This document shows, in pieces, positions 13,437 to 20,828 of a stretch of 25,624 bases of DNA (the stretch's first letter is position 1; each line of letters starts with the position of its first letter). Source of the stretch: Candidatus Nomurabacteria bacterium (GTDB lineage Bacteria; Patescibacteriota; Minisyncoccia; Phycocordibacterales; UBA9973); contig JAHFNM010000002.1 in assembly GCA_023267415.1 (NCBI GenBank), positions 25,970 to 51,593 of the forward strand, given 5' to 3'. Below the pieces are notes generated by a model. The model made no database searches. It worked only from the letters and a program-made list of their open reading frames with translations, and was not told where the DNA came from. A program made the translations under genes and the position numbers.

Positions 13437-14867
13437 CTAACTCAGGATTTCCTTGAGGATTTTTGTTGCGAGTGCGGGATTTGCCGAGCCTTTGGTCTCT
13501 TTCATCATCTGGCCTACGAGGCTCATGAGCGCATTTTCCTTTCCGCCTTTGTATGAGGCGACAACCTGCTCGTTTGCATCAATGATCTTTTGGGCGATCT
13601 CTTTGAGCGCGCCTTCGTCATTTTTTTGGAGGAGGCCGTGCTTTTCAGCGAGCGCATTCGGCGAGCTGTCTTCTTTGACGATCATCGCAAGAATATCCTT
13701 TGCTGCGCGGGAAGAAATCTTTCCGTCCACAACAAGCATGACGAGTTCGGAAAAATTGCCTTCGCTCGGAAGGGTCGCTTCGGGATCGGACTTCTTGATC
13801 CCAACAAAGTCTGAAGTGATGTAGTTCGAAGCCGTCTTGATCTTTTCAGCGTCCTTCAATATGCCTGCAACATCTTCAAACCAGAGGGCGAGATCATGAT
13901 CATTGATGTATGTTTCAATATCTTCGTCTTTAATACCGTACTCACTCTTGTATCGTGCACGCTTTGCCGCAGGAAGCTCAGGAAGAGCTTTTTTCAATGC
14001 ATCAGCATCGAACATTTCCGAAAGCATGAATTTTGTTATGTCGGGATCAGGGAAATAGCGGTACTCCTGGGCGGACTCTTTTGCTCGTTGTGAGAATGTA
14101 GATTGCTTCACGTCATCCCAACCACGAGTCTCTTGCACGATCTCTGATTCACGCCCCACTTCATACAATTCAAGCATGCGATCCAGCTCGTAGCGGATGG
14201 CGCGCTCTGCGCTTCGAAATGAGTTCAGATTCTTTACCTCTACCTTCGTAGCCAATTTTTCTCGATCGGGCGAAAGCGAGATATTCGCTTCTACGCGGAA
14301 TTCTCCTTTTTCCATGTTTGCTTCCGAGGCGCCTAGATATTGCAGGAGAAGCTGATATTCCTTTCCAAACTGCGCTCCGGTCTTTGCCGCTTCGTCGACG
14401 GAATCAAATGTGTGTGCATCGGTAACAAGCTCCATGAGCGGAACGCCTGCCCGGTTGAAATCCACGAGAGAAAAATCGCCGCGATCATGCTTGCTGGTAG
14501 CAGTGTCTTCTTCAAGATGAATTCGAGTCACAGTCATTCCCGCGAGTGATCCTCCGGAAACGATCGGATACTTGTACTGCGAAATTTGATAACCCTTCGG
14601 AATATCTGGATAAAAATAGTTCTTACGGTCGAATTCGGTGAAGTTGGCTATCGTGCCTCCTATCGCAAGTCCTACTCGAACAACCTGTTCCATTGCGCTC
14701 TTGTTGGGCACAGGAATCGTTCCCGGATGCGCCATACACACCGGACAGATATTAACGTTCGGGTTTTTCTCATTTGGATCATTCTTGCAGCCGCAAAACA
14801 TCTTTGAATTTGTCTTGAGTTCTGCGTGAATTTCCAAACCAATTGTAGGATAGTAGTGTTTTTCCAT
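13437..14867 (-). CDS. gatB: Asp-tRNA(Asn)/Glu-tRNA(Gln) amidotransferase subunit B
   Basis: Subunit of the GatCAB complex that converts misacylated Glu-tRNA(Gln) and/or Asp-tRNA(Asn) to the correct amide form; 476 aa, full length. The signature YPTIGLEIHAELKT is at residues 6-19. The zinc-binding Cys set is CGC (25-27) and CPVC. AHPGTIPVPN, DRKNYFYPDIPKGYQISQYK and the RAGVPLMELVT segment are typical of GatB. The C-terminal YqeY-like tRNA-binding tail ends NPALATKILKEIL. It starts 1 nt after the mltG stop, so the two are in one operon; gatA and gatC are not in the window. No Shine-Dalgarno is visible, which fits translational coupling. Confidence 0.97.
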   Translation of the reverse strand: MEKHYYPTIGLEIHAELKTNSKMFCGCKNDPNEKNPNVNICPVCMAHPGTIPVPNKSAMEQVVRVGLAIGGTIANFTEFDRKNYFYPDIPKGYQISQYKYPIVSGGSLAGMTVTRIHLEEDTATSKHDRGDFSLVDFNRAGVPLMELVTDAHTFDSVDEAAKTGAQFGKEYQLLLQYLGASEANMEKGEFRVEANISLSPDREKLATKVEVKNLNSFRSAERAIRYELDRMLELYEVGRESEIVQETRGWDDVKQSTFSQRAKESAQEYRYFPDPDITKFMLSEMFDADALKKALPELPAAKRARYKSEYGIKDEDIETYINDHDLALWFEDVAGILKDAEKIKTASNYITSDFVGIKKSDPEATLPSEGNFSELVMLVVDGKISSRAAKDILAMIVKEDSSPNALAEKHGLLQKNDEGALKEIAQKIIDANEQVVASYKGGKENALMSLVGQMMKETKGSANPALATKILKEILS

Positions 14868-14868
14868 A

Positions 14869-15870
14869 TTATTTCAGGTATTTCTTGATATTCGCCAAGT
14901 GTTCGGCGTATGTTTTTGCGTAATGGATAGTACCATGACTGTCGTGAAGATAATAGAGGTAGGCCGTTTGACTCGGCAGAAGCGCGGCTTTGAGGGCTTG
15001 GAGTCCCGGATTTGAGATCGGTCCCGGGGGAAGGCCTTTATGCAGGTAGGTATTGTAGGGTGAATCGACAGAAAAATCGCTTTTGAGCAAGGTCGTATCA
15101 GACTTCCCCACCGCATACGCCACCGTGGCATCCACTTGGAGCCGCATACCTCGCGAGATCCGATTCCAGAGGATTCCAGAGATCACTGCTCGGTCGTCGC
15201 TCCCGTGCGCTTCGCGTTCGATGATAGAGGCCATTGTGACAATATCTTCTCCTGAATGAGGAAGCGGATTTTTGCCGAACAGTTCGGCAGTTTGACTGTC
15301 GAACATGGCGAGCATTTCATCGGCGATCACTTTTGGATCGGTCTTTCGGTACAAGAAATATGTTTCAGGGAACAAATATCCTTCGTGGGGGCGAGCGTAT
15401 TCATCGAATGTCTTTGCGTCAAATCCGGAGATCTTTTGCGCAAGGATCCTTCCAATATCCATTGCTGTGTCTCCTTCAGGAATGGTCACTTTTATTTGAT
15501 TTATGTTGTGCATGCCGAATGCTATGCGCCGAGCAACAGAGAAAACAGTGACGGGCGTGTCAAAGAAATAATCGCCGGACGGAATGGTCTTTTCCGATCC
15601 ATAAATCGCCACAAGCGTCGCAAATAGAAACCTTGATTGGATGTAGTGCTTGGATTTTAATTCAGTCCCCACGCTTTTCAGACTCTGTCCGGGAACGACA
15701 GTAAAAACGCTTTCGCCTTTGAAAAAGGAAGCCGGAGCGCTTACTCCATAGAAAAAAATACACGTACATGCAATTGCGATAAGTACCAGACCGATCCGGT
15801 TTCGTCCTTTGGGCGAAACCGGATCTGCTGGCATCGTATTTTCCGTTGTTCCATTGTTCTCGTATTCCAT
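14869..15870 (-). CDS. mltG: Endolytic murein transglycosylase MltG
   Basis: Inner-membrane-anchored lytic transglycosylase that cuts nascent glycan strands; 333 aa. A cytosolic Asn/Thr-rich tail (1-23) precedes one TM helix (about 25-50). A LysM-like region (VVPGQSLKSVGTEL, 59-71) and PEGDTAMDIG (131-140) follow, then the catalytic YceG domain with HEGYLFPETYFL (162-173) and the catalytic Glu E218 in MASIIERE, and GMRLQVDATVAYAVG, SPYNTYLHKGLPPGPISNPG. It lies 12 nt after the 437-aa gene and 1 nt before gatB. The start codon lies in a 16-bp tandem duplication, described separately, so the N-terminal ~10 residues may be recent. Confidence 0.95.
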   Translation of the reverse strand: MEYENNGTTENTMPADPVSPKGRNRIGLVLIAIACTCIFFYGVSAPASFFKGESVFTVVPGQSLKSVGTELKSKHYIQSRFLFATLVAIYGSEKTIPSGDYFFDTPVTVFSVARRIAFGMHNINQIKVTIPEGDTAMDIGRILAQKISGFDAKTFDEYARPHEGYLFPETYFLYRKTDPKVIADEMLAMFDSQTAELFGKNPLPHSGEDIVTMASIIEREAHGSDDRAVISGILWNRISRGMRLQVDATVAYAVGKSDTTLLKSDFSVDSPYNTYLHKGLPPGPISNPGLQALKAALLPSQTAYLYYLHDSHGTIHYAKTYAEHLANIKKYLK

Positions 15871-15879
15871 TGTTCTCGT
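15849..15879. repeat. Two 15-bp direct repeats at 16-bp period across the mltG start
   Basis: The 15-mer ACGAGAACAATGGAA (minus strand) occurs at 15865-15879 and 15849-15863. Each copy brings an ATG, but the 16-bp period puts the second out of frame; only the first (ATG 15870) opens the mltG frame. Confidence 0.85.
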
Positions 15880-15882
15880 GGT

Positions 15883-17196
15883 TTAGATCGGCAAATTGGA
15901 AGGAGGCTTAGCAACCTTAGACTCAATGCGCTTAAACGAAGGAGCCTGCGAAACCTGGCCTGGGAAATGAAAGAGCGTGGCCAGCTCTTCCACATTCAGC
16001 ACTCCGATCTTCGGCTTTCTCGACGGAAAAAAAGTACTGACGTATTTCGGATACTCGATCGAATACCAGACAGGTAGATGATAGAACATGCGCAAGCGGT
16101 ATCGATTGAGCATTCGATGCTGAACCTTATGGAGAACCAGTCCCGTTGGATCCGAATACGGGCCGCCGAAGTAGGCGCCGTTGACCATCACAAATGAATT
16201 CCCGTCCGGATTGGCATACTGACGGAACAGAAGACGGCTTGCATTACGCACATTCTTAAATTGATCGAACGAAACATATTTTTTCTCTGCGACCACCATC
16301 ACGCGAATACCGATATCGAATCCAAGCTTCTGGATCTTTTCCTGTATCTTCTTTACACGCCCAGCCACCATGTCGGGAAGACGGATTTGCACACCCACTG
16401 GACCGTTCTCACCTGCTTGTCCAGGCTTGATGAAAAATTCTTGCGTGTATGGAGCCGACATTCGAGAGATCTCTTCGTTGGCTTCTTCCACCCAGCCGAT
16501 ATGGCCGCCGGTTGCATGCGAGTGATAATCTTTTTTTGAAGGACGAATAACATGCTGGATCCATACCTGCTCGCCACGCTTGAGCGAACCGAGGAATTCG
16601 ATCGTCGGTGTAAGCGGATCGATCTTGAGATTTTCCTTGTCGCTCGGTTTGTCGAGGCCGTAGCTCACATACGTGCGGATCGGCTTGGCATCATGTTCGG
16701 AAAGCATGAATTCCGTTCCCCACGCATGCCAGTCGTCGTCAGGAGCATTGTAATTGACCTTGAGCGAATAGTCTTCGGCTTCACGGACTTTTGCCTGCGG
16801 ATACTGGGCGTAGATCTGCGTTTCAAGCAGATCGCGAATGCGAGACGGCGTGCGGATATAAAAGCTGACCGCGCCTTCGATACCAACGATTTCAAGCGAA
16901 AACCAAAAGTGCGGTGCTCCCACAAACCATACTTCCCACAAGCCCTTATAGCTCGCGTGATAGAGCGCGTTGGTAAAGATAAGCTCCATAGCCATCGGGC
17001 CTTTTTCAACGTCGCGAGGAACTTCAATTTCCAAAAGCGTCCACGTCATACCGAGAATGAACCGCTCCGTCACGAAGTGGTGCCACAAATTGAAGCCGAT
17101 ATACATCAAGAGTATCGGTGCCCAAACAAAAGCAAGCTTCCCAACAATAAAAAGAAGGAAGGAGATGAGAGCACCAAGGATGCTAAATACGATCAT
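15883..17196 (-). CDS. Membrane-anchored conserved protein, possibly secretion/conjugation-related
   Basis: 437 aa. The N-terminus has one or two hydrophobic helices (1-40), then a large soluble part with no ATPase P-loop. Recognisable runs are TWTLLEIEVPRDVEKGPMAM (about 50-70), HFWFSLEIVG, FYIRTP, and a C-terminal ELATLFHFPGQVSQAPSF...PPSNLPI. From memory, the N-terminal 'EIxVPR...KxPxAME' and C-terminal 'LFHFPG...PPxNLP' patterns resemble the non-ATPase part of CPR proteins annotated as type IV secretion/conjugative transfer ATPases. That is a weak call; the safe description is a membrane-attached protein of unknown function. It leads the unit with mltG, 12 nt downstream, and gatB, so it may take part in envelope-spanning assembly (inference). 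Confidence 0.78.
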   Translation of the reverse strand: MIVFSILGALISFLLFIVGKLAFVWAPILLMYIGFNLWHHFVTERFILGMTWTLLEIEVPRDVEKGPMAMELIFTNALYHASYKGLWEVWFVGAPHFWFSLEIVGIEGAVSFYIRTPSRIRDLLETQIYAQYPQAKVREAEDYSLKVNYNAPDDDWHAWGTEFMLSEHDAKPIRTYVSYGLDKPSDKENLKIDPLTPTIEFLGSLKRGEQVWIQHVIRPSKKDYHSHATGGHIGWVEEANEEISRMSAPYTQEFFIKPGQAGENGPVGVQIRLPDMVAGRVKKIQEKIQKLGFDIGIRVMVVAEKKYVSFDQFKNVRNASRLLFRQYANPDGNSFVMVNGAYFGGPYSDPTGLVLHKVQHRMLNRYRLRMFYHLPVWYSIEYPKYVSTFFPSRKPKIGVLNVEELATLFHFPGQVSQAPSFKRIESKVAKPPSNLPI

Positions 17197-17204
17197 GTAT
17201 CAAT

Positions 17205-17210
17205 AGTATA
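17205..17210 (-). promoter_or_regulatory. -10 box of the 437-aa gene/mltG/gatB unit
   Basis: TATACT on the minus strand, 8 nt before ATG 17196; no clear -35. Confidence 0.5.
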
Positions 17211-17221
17211 ACTCGAATAAG

Positions 17222-17235
17222 GTTCTAGGGTCTAG
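17222..17235. repeat. Two 7-bp tandem units (GTTCTAG, GGTCTAG)
   Basis: Adjacent heptamers differing at one position, in the short gap between two minus-strand genes. Small, but of the same period as the repeats upstream of corA, frr, holB and priA. Confidence 0.5.
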
Positions 17236-17245
17236 TTTATTTCAA

Positions 17246-17698
17246 TTAGAAAGAGATCGGTACCGAATAAACGAGACCTGTGGTGCTGACAAGTACGATA
17301 TTGCCGGCATCAGTATGCGGAGGAGTATGCAAGACAAGACTTGCCTTGAAATAAAACGGTGCACTTTCCGAATGAGAATCAATTGAGAGACCAACCGGAA
17401 GAGTCACCGGCAAACCTTGACCATCAAATATCTGCGCTGTTCCCGCTCCCCCGTTTGCAGCGTTCCATCCGCATGCATTTATGTATCCATCTACAACCAC
17501 TGGAAACACAGCCTTTGCATCCGGCTTTGGATTGCTGACTGTGAGTCCGCATGGAAGTCGGAGGAGTGATTTCACATTGAATGTGTCCCAGAACACGCGA
17601 TCATTTTTGAAGAAGCCCGCGAGAAAGACAGCAAGGAATATCAAAATACCGACGACGAGCGCGATATTGATCCCGGCATTCCCCTGTTCTCGATTCAT
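17246..17698 (-). CDS. Membrane-anchored extracytoplasmic protein, possibly Gmad2-like
   Basis: 150 aa. A short tail (NREQGNAG) precedes one TM helix (about 10-29, INIALVVGILIFLAVFLAGF), with the rest outside the membrane. The external part is beta-rich and low in charge: PVVVDGYINACGWN, GTAQIFDGQGLPVTLPVGL, APFYFKASLVLHTPP, AGNIVLVSTTG. The order (PxxVxGyxN, xaxIFDxxG, apFxaxLxx, GxixLxxxTG) resembles the Gmad2 immunoglobulin-like domain found in envelope proteins; this is a tentative match. Two Cys residues could form a disulfide. Own promoter and no obvious link to neighbours. Confidence 0.75.
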   Translation of the reverse strand: MNREQGNAGINIALVVGILIFLAVFLAGFFKNDRVFWDTFNVKSLLRLPCGLTVSNPKPDAKAVFPVVVDGYINACGWNAANGGAGTAQIFDGQGLPVTLPVGLSIDSHSESAPFYFKASLVLHTPPHTDAGNIVLVSTTGLVYSVPISF

Positions 17699-17704
17699 GG
17701 ATAT

Positions 17705-17713
17705 ATTTTAGCA
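17705..17713 (-). promoter_or_regulatory. Extended -10 promoter of the 150-aa gene
   Basis: TGC-TAAAAT on the minus strand (hexamer 17705-17710), exactly 6 nt from ATG 17698; immediately downstream of the terminator of the preceding gene. Confidence 0.55.
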
Positions 17714-17719
17714 CGACAA

Positions 17720-17754
17720 CAAAAGCCCCGCGAGCTATGCTCGCGGGGCTTTTG
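17720..17754 (-). terminator. Intrinsic terminator after the sigma4-HARE gene
   Basis: 16-bp perfect inverted repeat (17720-17735 / 17739-17754), loop TAT, core GCCCCGCGAGC, followed on the minus strand by a T-rich run (TTTTGTTGT). It lies 15 bp after the stop at 17770. Confidence 0.92.
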
Positions 17755-17769
17755 AGTTGAGTGATTAGA

Positions 17770-18801
17770 TTAAAGCGGAGAGTATTTCTTGTCTTTGTTC
17801 TTTTTGAAATACTTTGGATTTTGGAGGTTTACCAAGATCGTATTCTTCTTCAGGTAACGCTCCTTCAAAACCTTGTCTACCACTTCTTCCTTCGTAAGCG
17901 GTCCTTCGCGCTTCAAGATTTCCTTGATGACATCACGAACGACTCCTGGCTTGTATCCCCATTCCTGGAGAGCGTACATGCCGCGTCCTACGAGCACGAA
18001 GCGATTGTCTTTGATGAGTTCGTTGTGGCAGGTTGCAGTGTGGCACTTCTTTTCGAAAGTGTCAGTGATCGCCTCAGCTACTTCACGGAAGTGCATCGGT
18101 GAACCGTGCTTGCGCATCATAAGATATGCAAAGTCCTTGATTCCGCGAGCCTTGACTCCTGAAGCAGTTGCGCGTCCCATCTCACCGAGTGGATTTTTGC
18201 AGATACCCTTTGAAAGGCAGAGCCATCGGCGGGCGATCTCTTCGTTGCATCGGTCGACGTTGATCTTCTTGAGTTCGTCGCAGAAACGGCTAACCATTTC
18301 GCTTTCAGTGATGAGTTCGTCATCGGCCAATTTTGAGTAGAGAGAAGCGAGTGATGTGTGTACTTTTTCAGAAAGGTCTTCGTCAATGCTCCAGCGCGAA
18401 ACATAGTCGTCGTCTTCGCGGTGCTTGATGAATTCGTCTCCGAGCACGAGATAGAAATGGATGTGGTTCTGGGTCTCCTGATCCTTCGAGATCGAAGAGA
18501 GGAGATCATCTTCTGCAACGAGTCCGCCGAGGTCTTCTACGACGCTCTTAAGCTCATTCCAGCTTGCCTTCTCGCTCTTGTAATCGTCGGATTTCTTGAT
18601 GAGGTTGAGTGCAGCCTGTTCGATCTGGCGGACACGTTCACGGGTAATGCCGTATTTGTCGCCGATTGCCTCAAGCGTCTGTCGTTCTGCATCACCAGAT
18701 AGGCCAAATCGGCTCTTGATGATATCAAGAGAGCGGTCCTGGAGCGGAGAGAGTATTTTTTTCGTGACTGCCTTTGGCTTAAATGTGATCTTTTTTGACA
18801 T
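17770..18801 (-). CDS. Sigma-70 region 4 / HARE-HTH fusion regulator
   Basis: 343 aa DNA-binding protein. Residues about 18-70 are a sigma70 region 4 helix-turn-helix (LSPLQDRSLDIIKSRFGL, then AIGDKYGITRERVRQIEQAA), the module that contacts the -35 element and RNA polymerase flap. Regions 1-3 are absent, so it is not a complete sigma factor. After a charged middle (75-215) comes a HARE-HTH winged-helix (about 222-285: YLMMRKHGSPMHFREVAEAI, FVLVGRGMYALQEWGY), the fold of the RNA polymerase delta subunit. A further winged-helix-like segment follows (288-335: IKEILKREGPLTKEEVVDKV). It probably modulates transcription at the polymerase. Monocistronic, with its own strong terminator. Confidence 0.88.
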   Translation of the reverse strand: MSKKITFKPKAVTKKILSPLQDRSLDIIKSRFGLSGDAERQTLEAIGDKYGITRERVRQIEQAALNLIKKSDDYKSEKASWNELKSVVEDLGGLVAEDDLLSSISKDQETQNHIHFYLVLGDEFIKHREDDDYVSRWSIDEDLSEKVHTSLASLYSKLADDELITESEMVSRFCDELKKINVDRCNEEIARRWLCLSKGICKNPLGEMGRATASGVKARGIKDFAYLMMRKHGSPMHFREVAEAITDTFEKKCHTATCHNELIKDNRFVLVGRGMYALQEWGYKPGVVRDVIKEILKREGPLTKEEVVDKVLKERYLKKNTILVNLQNPKYFKKNKDKKYSPL

Positions 18802-19000
18802 AAAAATTATTGTTGTTATATGTTACGTTCCTATACTATCATTATTTGTTCGAAAGTCAAACTTTGTGGTCAAATGTGTGGAAACCCGCCATATGTGACT
18901 TGTTGGACTATAGCACAAATCACCATAATATGTCAAATGAGGCTCGTGAAAACGCATTAAAGCATTTTGCGCTCGCTGAAACTGGTCGCCAAAGACCAGG
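18802..19000. other. 199-bp intergenic gap before the sigma4-HARE gene
   Basis: It holds the upstream region of the sigma4-HARE gene, where only weak -10 candidates are seen (TATAAC at 18815-18820, 13 nt from the ATG). It also holds a 6-bp hairpin (CTGGTC 18982-18987 / GACCAG 18994-18999) directly after the rseP stop, which may be a weak terminator. A 30-codon plus-strand ORF at 18930-19022 overlaps the rseP end and has no promoter support. Confidence 0.5.
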
Positions 19001-20068
19001 CTACAGCCTAATTATATCGTGATACGTCACATACAACATGAAAATGATCAGGAGCAGAAAACTGACCTGGTTGATGGCCGAAACCAATCGATTCGGGATG
19101 CGCGAACGGCCGTTTTTTGAGAAACATTCCAAAATACATCGCCCTCCATCGAGTGCCGGGAATGGAAGAAGATTGATGACGGCAAGATTGACCGAGATGA
19201 GTGCCACGAATGCCAGGAACGATCCAAATCCGAGCGCGTATGCCTGGCCTGCGACCTGTGCGATACCAACGGGCCCGGAAACTTCGGCGAGCACGCCATT
19301 CCCTCCTCCGAATGATCCGACGATCAATCCTTTGAGCGAGGCGAGGATAAATCCAAATTGTTTGAATGTATATGGAATAGCCGTGCCGACTGCTTTCCAA
19401 AAAGGCATCTTGATGCGAACAACATCGGCAAGACTGATGCCGACCGCTCCTCTGACCGGAGTCGCGACAATAGTTTGTGGAGTGTTGTGTCGAACGATTG
19501 AAAAAGTGATTGCATCGCTTGGATGATTTTTTACAAACGAAACCACGCCAGAAAAATCCGCGGGCTTCTCTGTCTTCCCGGCAGCTGAGAGTTCGGTTAT
19601 CACATCACCAAGCATGAGGCCGCTTTTGCTGGCAGGACTATCTTTATCAACACCGGCCACGATCGTTTGACTCGGTCCGACCGATGCGCTTTGCGGAAAA
19701 GCTCCCGACGTCGAGAGAAATCCAATTCCAAGCGAGAGCGCATACAAAACAATGGCGAGCATCATATTTGCAGCGATACCGGCAAGCACTACAAGGACTC
19801 GCTTCCAGAGCTTTTGATATGCAAAAGAACTTTGTGAGTTTTCGGACTGGTTTTCTTCGCCGTATATTTTTACGAATCCGCCAAACGGCAGCCAATTGAG
19901 CGTGAAGAGTGTTCCCTTCCAGGTAAACATTTTTTTAGCACGCGGTGGATACCCCACACCAAATTCTTCCACACGTATGCCAAATGCCTTGGCGACAAAA
20001 AAATGCCCTAGTTCGTGAATAACGACAAGAGCTACTATTACAATGAGAAAGATAAGGATGGTGGACAT
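19001..20068 (-). CDS. rseP: RseP-type site-2 intramembrane zinc metalloprotease
   Basis: Membrane-embedded S2P protease (RseP/RasP) that cleaves transmembrane substrates such as anti-sigma factors; 355 aa from ATG 20068. Zinc motif HELGH at 18-22 lies inside TM1 (STILIFLIVIVALVVIHELGH). A PDZ domain occupies about 110-190 (AGVDKDSPASKSGLMLGDVI), and the third metal ligand motif is NLLPFPALDGG in the C-terminal membrane part. The frame is open further upstream to a GTG at 20185, but that part is a translated repeat element (HPELDSGSS type), so the standard MSTILIF start is chosen. It follows frr, an order common in bacteria, though an inserted repeat separates them. Confidence 0.95.
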   Translation of the reverse strand: MSTILIFLIVIVALVVIHELGHFFVAKAFGIRVEEFGVGYPPRAKKMFTWKGTLFTLNWLPFGGFVKIYGEENQSENSQSSFAYQKLWKRVLVVLAGIAANMMLAIVLYALSLGIGFLSTSGAFPQSASVGPSQTIVAGVDKDSPASKSGLMLGDVITELSAAGKTEKPADFSGVVSFVKNHPSDAITFSIVRHNTPQTIVATPVRGAVGISLADVVRIKMPFWKAVGTAIPYTFKQFGFILASLKGLIVGSFGGGNGVLAEVSGPVGIAQVAGQAYALGFGSFLAFVALISVNLAVINLLPFPALDGGRCILECFSKNGRSRIPNRLVSAINQVSFLLLIIFMLYVTYHDIIRL

Positions 20069-20080
20069 GAAAAACACAGT

Positions 20081-20172
20081 GTCATTCCGGACTTGTGAAT
20101 TAGCAAATTCACCTTTGAGGCTCCGGAATCCATGAGAAATAATACTGGATCCTGAATCAAGTTCAGGATGAC
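20081..20172. repeat. 92-bp palindromic dispersed-repeat element between frr and rseP
   Basis: It begins GTCATTCCGG and ends CAGGATGAC, giving near-matching inverted ends. It contains three nested perfect inverted repeats: ATTCCGGA/TCCGGAAT (8 bp), GTGAATT/AATTCAC (7 bp, loop 4) and ATCCTGAA/TTCAGGAT (8 bp, loop CTTGA). Read toward rseP it encodes RHPELDSGSS, the hallmark peptide of a repeat type seen in many bacterial genomes. Another 7-bp hairpin (GACGTGT/ACACGTC, 20170-20190) abuts it at the frr stop. Confidence 0.8.
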
Positions 20173-20188
20173 GTGTCGAGTGCACACG

Positions 20189-20728
20189 TCAATTCATCAC
20201 TTCTGTCTCTTTTGCATCGAAGATGCTTTCGAGTTTTGCATTTGCATCAGTGACTCGCTTTTGCACTTCATCCTTTGCGCGGCGATCGTCGTCTTCCGGC
20301 AATCCTGCCGCCTTGAGTTCAGAGAGTGCTGACTCGCGCTCCTTGCGAACGCTGACACGGGCATCTTCAAGTTTATCTTTGAGCACTTTTACCAGTTTTG
20401 AACGATTCTCAGTTGTAAGTGTTGGAAAGATCACGCGCATGCCTTCGCCGTCGACAGCAACAGACACGCCAAGATTGGCGGCAGTGATCGCCTTTTCAAC
20501 GTCTTTAATAACACTCTTGTCCCAAAGACTGATGCGGAGTGTGCGGGCGTCTTCAATATTGACCGAACCTACATTCTTGATCGGCTGGAATGATCCGTAT
20601 GCTTCTACGAGCACGCCGTCGAGATATGCGGGCGAAGCGCGTCCCGTGTGCAGGCGCGAATATTCGCGCGAAAGCCACTCGGTTGATTCTTTTAATCCAT
20701 TGTCGAGATTTGTATAGTTGAATGCCAT
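20189..20728 (-). CDS. frr: Ribosome recycling factor
   Basis: Splits post-termination ribosomes together with EF-G; 179 aa, close to the family's ~185. Domain I helices are clear: STEWLSREYSRLHTGRASPAYLDGVLV at the start and EVQKRVTDANAKLESIFDAK at the end. The typical GRASP-like LHTGRASPAYLDG, SVNIEDARTLRI (PWD region), IFPTLTTENRSKLVKVL and RKERESALSELK stretches are all present. It ends with TGA, showing that TGA is a stop in this genome. The promoter at 20738-20766 is made of degenerate TTTATAC heptads. Confidence 0.97.
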   Translation of the reverse strand: MAFNYTNLDNGLKESTEWLSREYSRLHTGRASPAYLDGVLVEAYGSFQPIKNVGSVNIEDARTLRISLWDKSVIKDVEKAITAANLGVSVAVDGEGMRVIFPTLTTENRSKLVKVLKDKLEDARVSVRKERESALSELKAAGLPEDDDRRAKDEVQKRVTDANAKLESIFDAKETEVMN

Positions 20729-20737
20729 ATAGAAGAG

Positions 20738-20766
20738 AGTATAACGTATCGTGAATAAAGTATAAA
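20738..20766 (-). promoter_or_regulatory. frr promoter with degenerate TTTATAC heptads
   Basis: TTTATA (20761-20766), 17-bp spacer, TATACT (20738-20743) on the minus strand, 9 nt from ATG 20728. 20739-20766 parses as four heptads with 7, 6, 5 and 6 of 7 matches to TTTATAC. Confidence 0.72.
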
Positions 20767-20782
20767 GTCCGTTCCGTTATTT

Positions 20783-20811
20783 TTGACAAAACTAGCTGAG
20801 TGGTGCAAAAT
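20783..20811 (+). promoter_or_regulatory. Promoter of the 108-aa membrane protein
   Basis: Perfect TTGACA (20783-20788), 17-bp spacer, CAAAAT (20806-20811, 4 of 6), with a 17-nt leader to ATG 20829. Confidence 0.55.
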
Positions 20812-20828
20812 CAAAAAAAACGATTTGT

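Noticed and set aside
16552..17211. 219-codon open frame on the plus strand opposite the 437-aa membrane protein gene
   Set aside because: It is fully antisense to a gene with a membrane anchor, promoter and operon context; its translation is rich in Arg/His/Phe with no recognisable pattern.
18930..19022. 30-codon plus-strand ORF (begins MSNEARENALKHF) overlapping the rseP 3' end
   Set aside because: No -10 at the spacing used by other genes in the window, and it overlaps rseP; too little evidence to call.
20069..20185. 39-residue N-terminal extension of RseP from GTG 20185
   Set aside because: The extension is the translated palindromic repeat element; the family start MSTILIF at 20068 lies directly before the first TM helix.
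20189..20728. Recoding of TGA (Gly) as in Gracilibacteria/SR1
   Set aside because: frr ends at its normal C-terminus with TGA, and the gene at 23265 also ends with TGA; conserved genes contain no internal TGA.
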